In this document: in pieces, positions 54,399-64,000 of the stretch | How the letters are laid out: the number at the start of each line of letters is the position of its first letter | How positions within the stretch are numbered: the first letter of the stretch is position 1 | From: Castor canadensis | Lineage: Eukaryota > Chordata > Mammalia > Rodentia > Castoridae | DNA: 64,000 nt | Assembly: GCF_047511655.1 (NCBI RefSeq) | Contig: NC_133395.1 | Span: 76,874,158 to 76,938,157 of the forward strand | Direction of reading: 5' to 3' | Program-made: the position numbers and the translations under genes | Notes under the pieces: model-generated | Told to the model about the DNA's origin: nothing | Databases searched by the model: none | Seen by the model: only the letters and a program-made list of their open reading frames with translations

Positions 54399-55900
54399 CT
54401 AGCCTTCCCCAAATGAAAATGGGGTCAACCTGTTCCTGACTAGTTCACAGTGAATAAACATTGGGTTTCTTAATGTCATATGACCTCCCCCTCTCATTTG
54501 AAAACTGGGTCCCTTGTACCCAGTGTTTTGGAAATTTATTCTGCATGATTTCTCAAAAAGAACTAGGACTGGTTCCTCAAGCAAGTCCTAAGTGATTTGT
54601 TCCAAGTGCCTGGACTTCACATGAAAGATGAGCAGTATGGCTGGAGATAAAGAGTTAAGGACTTACTGTGCATTCTCTGCCACCAAGTCAAAGCCATGAG
54701 TGTCCTCGGGCTTTGGAAGACACTTGCCTCCAGTGTCCTCTGCTGTGACCCAAAGACCTGTGGGACCCTAACAAGACCAACACAGTCCCTGATACCAGCT
54801 CCCATCAGCAAATACAGAAGTTGACCAAAGATGAACCAATCCTCCCAAGCCTATAATTGCCCATTCCCAGGTTCTATGCAAAAGAGGTAAGCTGGGTGAA
54901 GAGGATGTAGATTGTGTACAGGCTGAAGATACAGGAATCAGACTGGCTGCTAGGCATATCATAGCCATACCTAAAAGTGGACGGGAAAAGGGGAAGGGAG
55001 ATTCTCATGGAACATACCCACAGCTGAAAGCAGACAAGGACCACAAGGAGCTCCTAGCTGACCAGGTTGAGGCCACAGGTGTATGATCCAGGAAGCACGT
55101 GAGCTGGTTAACAGGCCTCCAAGCCGGGAAGGCAGAGGTCATCAGGGCTGTCCCAGCAGGAGGAAGAGACCAGGAAATAAAGCTCCTGCTCTTGTGTCTG
55201 TACACAATGACCTTGGGATTACAAAGGTCAATCATTGAGTAAAATGAGACTATCTGCTTAAACCAGAAAAGGAGAAAGAAGAAGAAAAGGAGGAAGAGGA
55301 GAAGAATTATTGCCTAAAACCCCTGAAGATCCTGTTGAGTCAAGTCAAAGTAGGTGGGACCCAAAGGCCCCATGGAATTGGGAGAGGTGTTAGCTGGTGG
55401 CCAAAAGAAATAAGAACTTCTAACCTGAAAGATCATAGTATGTCTTAGCCCAAGAAGTGAAAGTCAAAGATGAAGAAATGTAAGTCAATGGTTTAAGAGT
55501 ACAGAGTAGTCTGGGATGAGGTTGAGGCAAAAGTTTCTCCAACTAAGATGTTGAGGACTGAGCCTAGAGTAGGGAGTGTGTCATGGAGCACCATTTATGT
55601 GAGGTCCCCAGTATAGATATGAGTACAGGTTTGTGTATGTGTGACAGAATGGGAGGCACTTATGCACACAGGATGGCCCTATGCAGTATTTAAAAGAGTA
55701 AGAAAAAGACGGGATTAAACATTCTTACCTGCTGTCTTTTCACCAGTGTGATTTTGACTTACAGAAATTACTTTTTCATTATTCAAAGCCAGGAGGTAAC
55801 TGCTGTGTGGCCACTAGTGATGAGTAAGGCTCTGTGGGAAAGGCATTACCTCCTGAGCAGTCTGCTGTTGGTTACATGAACACCAGCCTGGATAGTCTGT
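54399..55900. other. Intergenic; one possible LTR-like end
   Basis: No gene supported. GACCAGGAAATAAAGCTCCT near 55170 resembles the poly(A)-signal region of an LTR, but no boundaries could be set. A purine-rich tract (AAG/AGG units) lies at about 55267-55308. Confidence 0.35.
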
Positions 55901-55904
55901 TATT

Positions 55905-56285
55905 TACACAAGGTCATGAATTTTGGAGCCAGTCAATCCTGGATAAAAGTCTTTGTTCCAATATCTTACCAACCACGTACCTTGAGAAAGTTGCTTACCT
56001 TCTCTATTGCAGTTTCTTCCTTGGGAAAATGGGGTAATAATAGTACACTTAGGCCCAGTATGGTAGTACACACCTGGAATCCTAGCACTCAGGAGGCTAA
56101 GCTAAGAGAATCATGAGTTCAAAGCCAGCCTGAGCTACATAGTGAGACCCTGTCTTAGAACAAAACAAAACAACAAAAATAGTACGCTTAGCTCATGGGG
56201 AGGTGTGGGAATTAAATGAGTTAATATGTACATAAAATACTTAAAGAGGGGCACATGGAAAGTATTGTATTGTGTAAGGATTATT
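55905..56285 (+). mobile_element. MIR SINE split by a B1-like SINE
   Basis: GAGCCAGTCAATCCTGGATA, CTTGAGAAAGTTGCTTACCT and GAAAATGGGGTAATAATAGT (to about 56048), then, after the SINE, AATTAAATGAGTTAATATGT. This is the MIR core and 3' end in order. Confidence 0.8.
56051..56178 (+). mobile_element. B1-like SINE nested in MIR
   Basis: GGCCCAGTATGGTAGTACAC, TAGCACTCAGGAGGCTAAGC, AGCCTGAGCTACATAGTGAG and ACCCTGTCTTAGAACAAAAC. The flanking direct repeat includes AATAGTAC(A/G)CTTA on both sides (56039-56051 and 56176-56190), consistent with target-site duplication. Confidence 0.9.
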
Positions 56286-56652
56286 GTTTGTTTTTTTAAA
56301 CCATGGCTGCCCCTAATGACAAAGGAGACTGGCTGGGCATGAATCTGTGACAAAGGAGAATGAATTATTGCAAGATTGCACTGTTATCTCCTGGGTGTCT
56401 CAGGACTGATTCCCTGGGCATGGGGACTCCCCACCCAACATCTACATAAGATTATGTCAGCAAGGAAGAAGGGGGTGGGTGCCCATGGCTGTAAGAGAAG
56501 CTGCAAACTGTCTAACACACTCCTTGATTTACAGGTGCAGCATAGAAATGCACAGGCCTCCCCAAGCTGACAGAGCTGCTTGATAGCTAACAATAACAAA
56601 ATCCAGGGCTCTTGTTTCAGTATTACTTTTTGGCACATGATTCAATAGTTAT

Positions 56653-57024
56653 TGTCTTGGTCTGTTTTCTGTTGCTATAACAGGATTGTTGAGACTGGAT
56701 GATTTATAAAGGAAACAGGTTTATTTGACCCATGGTTCTGGAGGCTGAGAAGTCCAAGATCAGGCAGCTGCCTGTGATGAGGACCACAGGCTGCTCTGAT
56801 TCATTGTGGAAAGTGGAAGGGGATGGGTTCCTGGGGAAGAGAGAAAAGGGGGCTGAACTCCATAATAACTAACCCATTCTCACAAGAAAGGCATTAATCC
56901 ATTCACGAGGGTTCTATTCCCATAACCCAAATACTCCCCACCAGTCCCACATGTCAGAACTACCACAATGGGAATTAAATCTCAACATGAGTTTTGGCGA
57001 TGCAAGCCATATCCAACCATAGCA
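56653..57024 (-). mobile_element. MaLR (MST/THE1-like) LTR
   Basis: On the minus strand it begins TGCTATGGTTGGATATGGCT and ends CAGACCAAGACA. The plus strand shows GTTGCTATAACAGGATTGTT, GATGATTTATAAAGGAAACA and TTCTGGAGGCTGAGAAGTCC, the reverse of MST/THE1-type LTRs. Flanking 5-mers (GTTAT, GGTAC) match at 3 of 5 positions, so the duplication is decayed or the ends are slightly off. Confidence 0.8.
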
Positions 57025-58525
57025 GGTACCTATATAATTCTTAATTCATATGGCCCCGGCACAATTTCTAAAATACAAAGTGCAACTATCATGCAAAGTG
57101 CAACTATTGCATGATCGCATACCAGCAATTAAAGTATCACCCTAAATACGGAGCATGTGTTGCAGGCTACTTGCTCATGAGTCTCAGGGTTCATGAGTCT
57201 CACTCACCTACAGTTTCTGTTTGGGTCGTTTGACTATAGAGCTCGAATTTTTAAGAACAGGTAACATTTTTATTCCCTGGTATACAGCTCCTGTTTTTAG
57301 AGTTGAGATGGCAATGAGTTAGATATTTGTTGCCAAAGCACTCATTCCATTTGAACCAACCTAAATATCCAATATTAAAGGGTTAGTTAAATTATGATTC
57401 TATTGTGAAATACGCAGAAATTAATCTCCCAAGTGTAAAGACTGTGTGGCAACCAGGAAGTGTTTGTATTGTAATTAGTGTTAAGTGAACAAAACAGAAT
57501 AGCAGACACTCTGGGTCCGCCCATGTCACTTAGGGTTCTTGGTGTGTTCCAGACAAGTTCCAGCTAACCACCCCAACTGTGGACACCCACACAGCTGAGG
57601 AATTAGCTCCCCCTTCCCTGCCCCCAGCATCCCTCAATAATGATTGTGGGTAATTGATGCATAAGTGCTCCAGCTCCATCAGCCCCCAGAGTAGAATAAT
57701 TTTGAGGTGAGATTTGCACCATGTCCCTAAATTTCCTGGGGGATTAAGTTTCTATTACTCAGCAAGAGTGCTCTATTGGTTGCCTTCCCTTCCCTGTGTG
57801 GCTTTCCTAATGAACTGCCTTGTCATGGATCCTTTTTTCAGGGTCTGCTTCTGGAAAAGGCCAGGCTAAGACATGCTGAATAGGGAATGTAGACATTTCT
57901 CAGTATGCCACCATACAGCTTGATGGCTATGAAAAGGAATGCACGGTAGTGGTGGAAGTTAAGTGAAGATGGTGAGAATGCATACATTTCTCCACTCTAT
58001 TTCTTAAACTTCCTATACAGCTATATGGTCTTAAAATATTTTGTTTGACATTTTTAAACAGCAATAAAAACTCTGTGCACTCCATATCCATATGCATAGA
58101 AGGCTAGAAAGAGGAGTAAGAAAGAGCTTTTAGAGAAATGGGAAGCTGCCAGGACAGTCTGTGACAAGGAAGAGAGGGGAAAGTAAGGAGCAGAGGCACT
58201 GAAATTCTTGGAGCCAGGCTGGGATGGGAGACATACTTTGTAGAAATAAGACCTCAATCTAGTCCACATGAAAAGTCCATATAAATTCAAAGTATACATT
58301 GCTTAGTACCTCAAAGTACCAAAACACCTATTTTTTAAGAGCACAAACTATATAAATGCAAACATATGCATTCATTCTCATTATTTTTCTAGATTCCAAA
58401 TACCTAAGCATTTTCTTTGGAAAATTCCTTTATACATAAGTAAAATCATTTATGTTTTAAAATTGTGATTTATAGTTTATGTGCTCAGACTCTTTTTTGT
58501 TTTGCTGATCTGCTTTCTATAGAAA
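57025..58525. other. Intergenic, old repeat traces
   Basis: CCTAAATATCCAATATTAAA with GGGTTAGTTAAATTATG (57360-57400) resembles a LINE fragment. CAGGGTCTGCTTCTGGAAAA near 57840 resembles an old LTR or DNA element. Neither can be bounded. A short direct repeat, CAAAGTGCAACTAT, occurs twice at about 57078-57110. Confidence 0.35.
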
Positions 58526-58528
58526 AGC

Positions 58529-58602
58529 TTTTTTTTTTTTACCCTGATGCTGGAAATCAAACCCAGAGCCTTGCACTGGTCCTTGCACCTAGTCCTCATT
58601 TA
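58529..58602 (-). mobile_element. ID-like SINE, decayed
   Basis: A T-run, then ACCCTGATGCTGGAAATCAA and CCCAGAGCCTTGCACTGGTC: reverse ID with lost middle part. Confidence 0.7.
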
Positions 58603-59064
58603 AAACCTATTTTTTAATAAAAAGAAACAAGTTTAGTTATCTTGCTTCTAGGAAAATTATAGAAGGCTATAGAAGTTGACATGTCACTTTATTGTTCCAT
58701 CAGTTTTTCGCTAACTTTTGGCTAAAAAGAAAATACATAAACACACAGTTAATCCCATTGCAACAGGAATTTAAGCACAAAACCAAGAGTTAAACAGATT
58801 CTAGATGTAAAACCAAACTATTTGAGTATATGGCCTCAGAGATAAAGTATTGTACCCACAATGCTACTTTTTGAAATGGAAGTGGATAGTTACTGTATCC
58901 AAGGAGATAAGTAATTTTATTTGAAAGGCTAATTAACTCAACCTACAAGTTTTTCCTCTTCTGTAAGGCAAAGAGTCAGTGAAGTAACATCCCACCAATA
59001 AAATGAGGGGAAAATGTGTTTCTTACCATCTCCCATCTTTTCCTCGTTGAGAAGACTGATAATG

Positions 59065-59245
59065 TAGTGGTGAGAGAACCTGTGTTTTAGAGCTAGAGAG
59101 ATCTGGGTTCAAATCTTGTTTCAGCCAGAAGCAAGAGATCTTGGGTCTCTTGGCTGGGCGATCTTGGGTGAGTTACTTAACTTCCCTGTGCCTCACTTTG
59201 CTCTTCTGTGAAATGGATAGCATACCCAAGAGGAATAGTCTTTCC
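59065..59245 (+). mobile_element. MIR SINE
   Basis: GAGAGATCTGGGTTCAAATC, GTGAGTTACTTAACTTCCCT and GCTCTTCTGTGAAATGGATA: the MIR core, with a short internal duplication of GATCTTGGGT. Confidence 0.85.
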
Positions 59246-59254
59246 TAATATCAA

Positions 59255-59605
59255 AGATGGTCAACATGCCCATCAATAGACTGTATGGAAAAATCACACA
59301 GCAGAGAAAGTAAATGAACTGCAGCTACCTGTGACAGCATTCCAGGATGAATCTAAAGAATGTGATGCTGAATAGATAATCTAAATAAGAACATAAATTT
59401 CCAAAATAAAACTGAAAAATAGGTATGTAGGTAAATGATAGAAAAAACATGGAGATAGAAAATTCTGGATCGTGGTGACATTTGGGGAGAGCCAGAGAAT
59501 GGGATGGGAGGAGCCCTAAGTGTGTACAGGCTCCTGCTCACGTTCTAGTTCTTGAGTATGGTGGCCAGTTTACTTTATTATTGAAAATATGAGTCGATAA
59601 ATACA
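59255..59605 (+). mobile_element. Old LINE-1 3' UTR fragment
   Basis: TGCCCATCAATAGACTGTAT, ATGGAAAAATCACACAGCAG and GTGGTGACATTTGGGGAGAG follow a LINE-1 ORF2 end/3' UTR in decayed form. Confidence 0.5.
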
Positions 59606-59788
59606 AGATGAATCAAAAAGAGCCATGCTTGAAACAATGAGCTGGGTCAAGGATTATGATTAACCCATGCTAGTGAATCTGAGGTTGGGGACGAAAAGTG
59701 AAGTAGGCAATGTATTTCCTACCTTATGGAGCTGTCTCAAGAATTAAATAAGAAATGCATGCAAAGTACTTAGCATAGTAATGTAGAG

Positions 59789-59980
59789 GGTTTTTTTGTT
59801 TTTGTTTTTTTTCTTTATGGTACGGGAGTTTGAACTCAGGGCCTACACCTTGAGCCACTCTACTAGCCCTTTTTTGTGATAGGTATTTTTGAGATAGGGT
59901 CTCATGAACTATTTGCCCAGGCTGGTTTCGAACCATGATCCTGATAGTAGTATAGGTGTGAGCCACTGCTGCCCAGCTCA
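59789..59980 (-). mobile_element. Composite SINE, reverse orientation
   Basis: TACGGGAGTTTGAACTCAGG, TTGAGCCACTCTACTAGCCC (ID-like), then GAGATAGGGTCTCATGAACT, GCCCAGGCTGGTTTCGAACC and GTGTGAGCCACTGC (B1-like). Confidence 0.88.
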
Positions 59981-60324
59981 GGGCATTTAAAAAAAATATT
60001 TGTGTTCTAATTGCTCTCAACTTAATAGAAATTATCTCCATGACTGTTTTGCAAAACTATAATTTTCAAAATGTCTCATTTACTTAGCATGTATCAATTT
60101 CACAGAAACAAGCCTAATTATAAAGCAGTTTGTACTGTCAGCTCAGTTCTACATATATTGCAGATCACTAGAACAGGTCTTGAATCCAACCATTCGTTTT
60201 GGAGAGGCTCCAGTGTGTCAGGTGTTATACTGAGTCCTCGGGACCATGTATCTGGTCTTTACCATTGTGGAGTACACAGAGTGGTGAAGGAGTAGATCAT
60301 CAATTCACAGTCCCATGTGGCTTG

Positions 60325-60475
60325 CCAGAAGGACATGTTCTGAGAAACATGTCATTAGGCAATTTTGTCATTGGGCAAACATGTTCTTACGCAAACTAAG
60401 AAGGCTACAACATCATCAGACAATCTTATGGACCAACGTTATCTGTGTAGTCCATCATTGTAGGTACTTATCAAG
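60325..60475 (+). mobile_element. DNA transposon fossil, internally deleted
   Basis: GACATGTTCTGAGAAACATG, TCATTAGGCAATTTTGTCAT, then AATCTTATGGACCAACGTTA and AGTCCATCATTG resemble the two ends of a common mammalian DNA transposon with the middle missing. Confidence 0.55.
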
Positions 60476-63180
60476 GCCATTAGAGCTACGAAGGAGAGGA
60501 ACAGAATGCAGATGTGACCATGAGTCACCAATCCACAGAAAAACAGCACAGCATGGTGGAAGGTAGGGTATATGTGGCACTGGCCACGAAAAGGCCACAG
60601 TCCTAGGTAAGTGGCCAGCTCAGAATTATGACAAGTAAATGAATTAGCACAAATGAGGCATCAGAGAGCCTGGCACGTTATGTGAGGGTGATAAATACAA
60701 CAAGCATGAGTTTGTAGAAGAAGCCAGTCCCCACTTCATTTTTCCACACACACAAGGGGCCATCACCCTTCTTCCTGTGGTGCTGAGAAGTGCTGAATGA
60801 AACTGTGTGAAATGAGGAACAATGTTAACAAGGTCATCGTCACTACTGTTACCTGCAGGACAATCTCAGACAATGATCAGCTATTCAATATTCAAATCAA
60901 GGAAATGGTACTGGATACCCTCACTGTGTAGATGTCACATCAAGGGGAGTGTCAGCAGAAGTACTAAAAGCCTCTGTCTTTGCTCCCTCATCCCCAGCCT
61001 CATGCTGAAGCCTATGACACTACTTACTATAGAGTGCAGACCCCTTCCCAGTTCTCAGGGCCTGACCTGTGGCAGGACAGTTGAAAACTCATTTTGGGCC
61101 AGTTTTGATGGACACAGGCATAAGTATATGATCACAGCCAAAGGCCCCAATAGTCTTCACTGCCCTCTTTTCTCTGCTTACCTCAACTTCCATTCCTGAA
61201 AGGCCAAAAAGGAACAATGTGACTGGGTGAATTGGGTTCACAAACTTGAAAGTATGGCCTTACAATGTCAGAACAGCAAAATACTGGATATAAATGACAG
61301 ATGTGATAAACGTAATAAGCCCCAAATTATTTTATTCAATAGAATTGTTCAAGACGTTTGGTTGTAATCACTGAGGCACTTTTCATTCAGTGAATGCTCC
61401 TTAAACATTCTGGTACTTATCCAGACCCCATATAAAGAGGCACTTGCTTTCACTTATCTGGAATAAATGCATGCCTCATAAGCTTATGAAATGACTCATA
61501 ATAAGTTTTTCACTACATTCCCCTGCTTCTCTGCCAATGTAGTTGATTCTGTGGGGGGAATGAAGCATTTGGAAGGTGGATCCTTAGCCACCATGGGATG
61601 ATGGTCCGAGACTTCTTAATTTAACACAGACATAGTAATTTATTCTTGGCTCAGAAACTGAAAAGGAGTTTGGCCAGGACTGTACCTCAAATAAGCGAAA
61701 AATGTGTTGGGTTTGTGTCTTCTCTGTTACTGTGCAAGCATTAAATAATTGTGCAAATGTCAGGTATTTTTTACAAATAAGTCTTGTGTAAAAGACAAGC
61801 AAATGTTTGTTGGGTGAGAAATAGTTGCAGTTTTTCCTTTTAGCTCCAGAAGTACCTAGCAAGGGCTCTGCTATTTCATGGCTGTCAGGGTGGTGGCTCC
61901 AGGTGTCCCCTGTACACCTCCAAGTCACCCAGACCCTGGGCATACAAAAGCCAGGAAGCTGACTTTACTACCAGCCCCACTCTGCCCCACCTTGATTTTG
62001 ATGTAAAGAAGAAATGAATAATGGATTCTCCTCCCCTACATCCCCAACACCACTTTCCCAGTTCTGATGTGCACACTGGCACTATACTATTTGGAAGTAT
62101 TGACCCCTTTAATAGAAAGCTGGGCTGTACTATCATGCCCCATCGTGCTTCCCTCTCAGTGTGACATCTCCTGCCTGCAAGCAAATGAGGTGGAACAGGT
62201 AGTGCAGCATGGTGGAAAGCAGGGGAGTAGATTTGGTGGTGTCCCCAGCCCCCCATCAGCTGCAGCCTGGTCCCACCTAGGTCACCTCTATAGTCCCTGC
62301 AAGAGTCCAGAGTACAAGTCATCTATGCCAGATGTGGGCTGCATGCATGATTTATACAGAGGAGAGGAATTCCACAGGCATGGTAACAAAGGCAGCTCTG
62401 CTGCTCTGCTCACAGGTCTCTTCCTCCACGGTGGAGAAGGAGGGTCATGAAGTACACCTGACTCAGTCACTCCCAACTTCAACTATTGTTTCAGAATAAC
62501 CCCTCTGCCATTTTCCTTCTCCTAGTAGGATCTGGGTGGAGGGACGCCTCTTTACTGTGTTGCTGCATCTGTGGCAGGTGTGGAAGACAAGAGGAGGTTG
62601 TGTCTATTCTGTGGTTGCCATTGGTCTCCAATGAGAAGAGAGCTGCCCCATGGGTCCATAGTGCTGCCTTAGGTCCCTGCTGATGAGAGGCATCCCCATG
62701 CTTGTGATGTCCTGCTCATGATCTCTTTGGTCAGCCTCTCAGCCACTTCTATGCAGCCTGAACTGAGATCAGAGACACTGGAAACTCCAGAGTGTTCCCG
62801 TGGTACTGTGTTCAAGTGTGGGGCCTCAACATGATGCCTTGAGCCTTCCACCGTCTCTCATGCTTAGGTGCCAAATCAAAATGTAGGCCTCACATGGCAT
62901 CCTCCAAATCTATCCAGGATCTCTATCAGGGCTTGCTTTGCTCAAACATGTTGCACCCTTCTCAGGGGCCCATCAGCATCTGGGCCTCATCCCATTTCCT
63001 TCAGTCCTCTTCGTCGCCATCACGGGCCCCACTCAACTCAGTGGGGCTAGAAACCAACTCTTATGTTAGCTTGAATCCCTTCCTGCCTGATTTGTTTATG
63101 GTACAATTTATTGATGGTATAACATGAGCTGAGAGGGTGAGGGAACCACTTGGGAATATGAGGTCCAGGCTTAGTTCATC
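60476..63180. other. Intergenic, nothing recognised
   Basis: No exon, RNA gene or defined repeat could be supported. Several open frames of about 120-145 codons (for example 60822-61199 and 61885-62322) show no family resemblance and look like chance. Confidence 0.4.
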
Positions 63181-63184
63181 CTCA

Positions 63185-63315
63185 AAGGAACTTATAAAAA
63201 TATTTTTAATCGACACATAAGAATTGTACATACTTATGGGGTACAGTGTGATATTTTGACACATATATACAATTGCAATGATCAAATCATTGCATATCCA
63301 TCTGAAAAGAAAGTA
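63185..63315 (+). mobile_element. LINE-1-type 3' fragment
   Basis: TTTTTAATCGACACATAAGA, ATTGTACATACTTATGGGGT, then ACAGTGTGATATTTTGACAC resemble a frequent LINE-1-associated segment. Confidence 0.45.
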
Positions 63316-64000
63316 AACTTATAAGTAGTATACAAAAATATTTATAAGGAAATAGATTAATTATATTGAAATCCACAAGCTTGAAGATTACAAAGTAAAC
63401 AATGGATGGAATTAATCTGGATTGTAAATTGCAATCCTAAAACAAGAGGTAGGAAAGATTAGAGGTTCACTTGGGCAGTGGAGGAGAAAGGTGGCCCGGG
63501 TCTTAGAGGTAGTTCTGATGAATGTCTAGGAGTTATTGAAATTTGAATATGAAAAGCAGAGGTCCAGGGATGCATGGGAAGGGGCAGAAGATATTGTCAG
63601 CACCAAGCTGCCCCAGGAAGTTATAAGTGAAGATGGAGGCTGTGGACAAGCACTAGAGAAGTCCCTGAGTGGGCAGCATTGGCTTTGATTCGGGAGTTGC
63701 CCAGTGTAGTAGAATAACAGAGCCAAGTGGGAGAAATGGCTACAGATACTCACTCCTCAGCAGGGTCTAGAGGGGCTGGATTTTGCTATTGCAAAGCCAC
63801 CAGGGCCTGGTCATGGGATTTGGATGCAATCTAGGGAAGGGGAAGGTACAACCAGAGGTGAGGCAGGCTGTGGGGAGTGGGCTGGCAGCTGCTGTCCTTG
63901 GCAGCCTAAGGCATGTGATGAAAACTAGAGAGGCGGCACAGATTACTGAGTCCTCAGACTTGCGGAAGTGCTGGTACCGGGCTCAGCTCAGCAGGACAGG
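63316..64000. other. Intergenic, nothing recognised
   Basis: No gene supported up to the window edge. The style near 63480-63700 recalls the old repeat of 24300 and 46050, but too weakly to call. Confidence 0.3.

Noticed and set aside
60822..62450. Open frames of 119-145 codons in the right flank
   Set aside because: No domain, splice signals or codon pattern supports them; such lengths arise by chance in about 64 kb on six frames.
46000..64000. FLT1 first exon or CpG island
   Set aside because: No second CpG island or signal-peptide exon was seen; FLT1 likely begins beyond the right edge.
1..64000. CRISPR arrays, operons, phage or bacterial defence systems
   Set aside because: The sequence is clearly mammalian, with spliced exons and mammalian transposons. 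No regularly spaced repeats were seen.

Overview
The window is mammalian nuclear DNA with one intact gene in a sea of transposon fossils. The short interspersed repeats combine a B1/7SL-like body with an ID/tRNA-like body that opens 'GGCTGGGG..TGGCTCAAGTGGTAGAG', often fused as B1-like + B1-like + ID-like. This points to a rodent, most plausibly the beaver/kangaroo-rat lineage (Castorimorpha). That species assignment is inference from repeat style, not a database match.

The gene is POMP, the proteasome maturation protein, on the minus strand. Six coding exons run from 33204 down to 19817 and give a complete 141-residue reading frame with canonical GT/AG junctions at all five introns. Exon 1 codes only for the initiator Met and lies in a CpG island (about 32770-33480) with ETS-type promoter sites. 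From general knowledge of the human locus, the neighbours should be SLC46A3 to the left (convergent) and FLT1 to the right (divergent). No exon of either was recognised here.

Left flank (1-19.8 kb): old DNA transposons (MER5A/MER20-like), then a fragmented LINE-1 (about 2.34-4.6 kb, resuming 6.09-6.23 kb). That LINE-1 carries two nested insertions: a solo LTR with matching 4-bp target-site duplications, and a decayed processed pseudogene of the PRAME family. At 6670-13781 lies a defective class-I (gamma-like) endogenous retrovirus with two LTRs, a CTGT target duplication, relics of gag, protease and reverse transcriptase, and no integrase or envelope. Its RT region is split by about 1.45 kb of AT-rich DNA containing a CpG-decayed 5' half of a tRNA-Ile(UAU)-like sequence.

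Middle (19.8-33.5 kb): POMP with introns holding MIR, L2, a composite SINE, ID elements and a 5'-anchored U4 snRNA pseudogene.

Right flank (33.5-64 kb): no protein-coding gene recognised. It contains SINEs, MIR/L2 relics, a minus-strand LINE-1 (about 41.9-45.07 kb) interrupted by three SINEs, two MaLR-type LTRs, a repeat-poor stretch with an octamer motif and a perfect 13-bp hairpin, and unassigned intergenic DNA. I found no CRISPR array, operon or novel multi-gene system. The items most worth checking are the insert in the retroviral RT, the nested PRAME retrocopy and the possible SINE-modified POMP 3' end.
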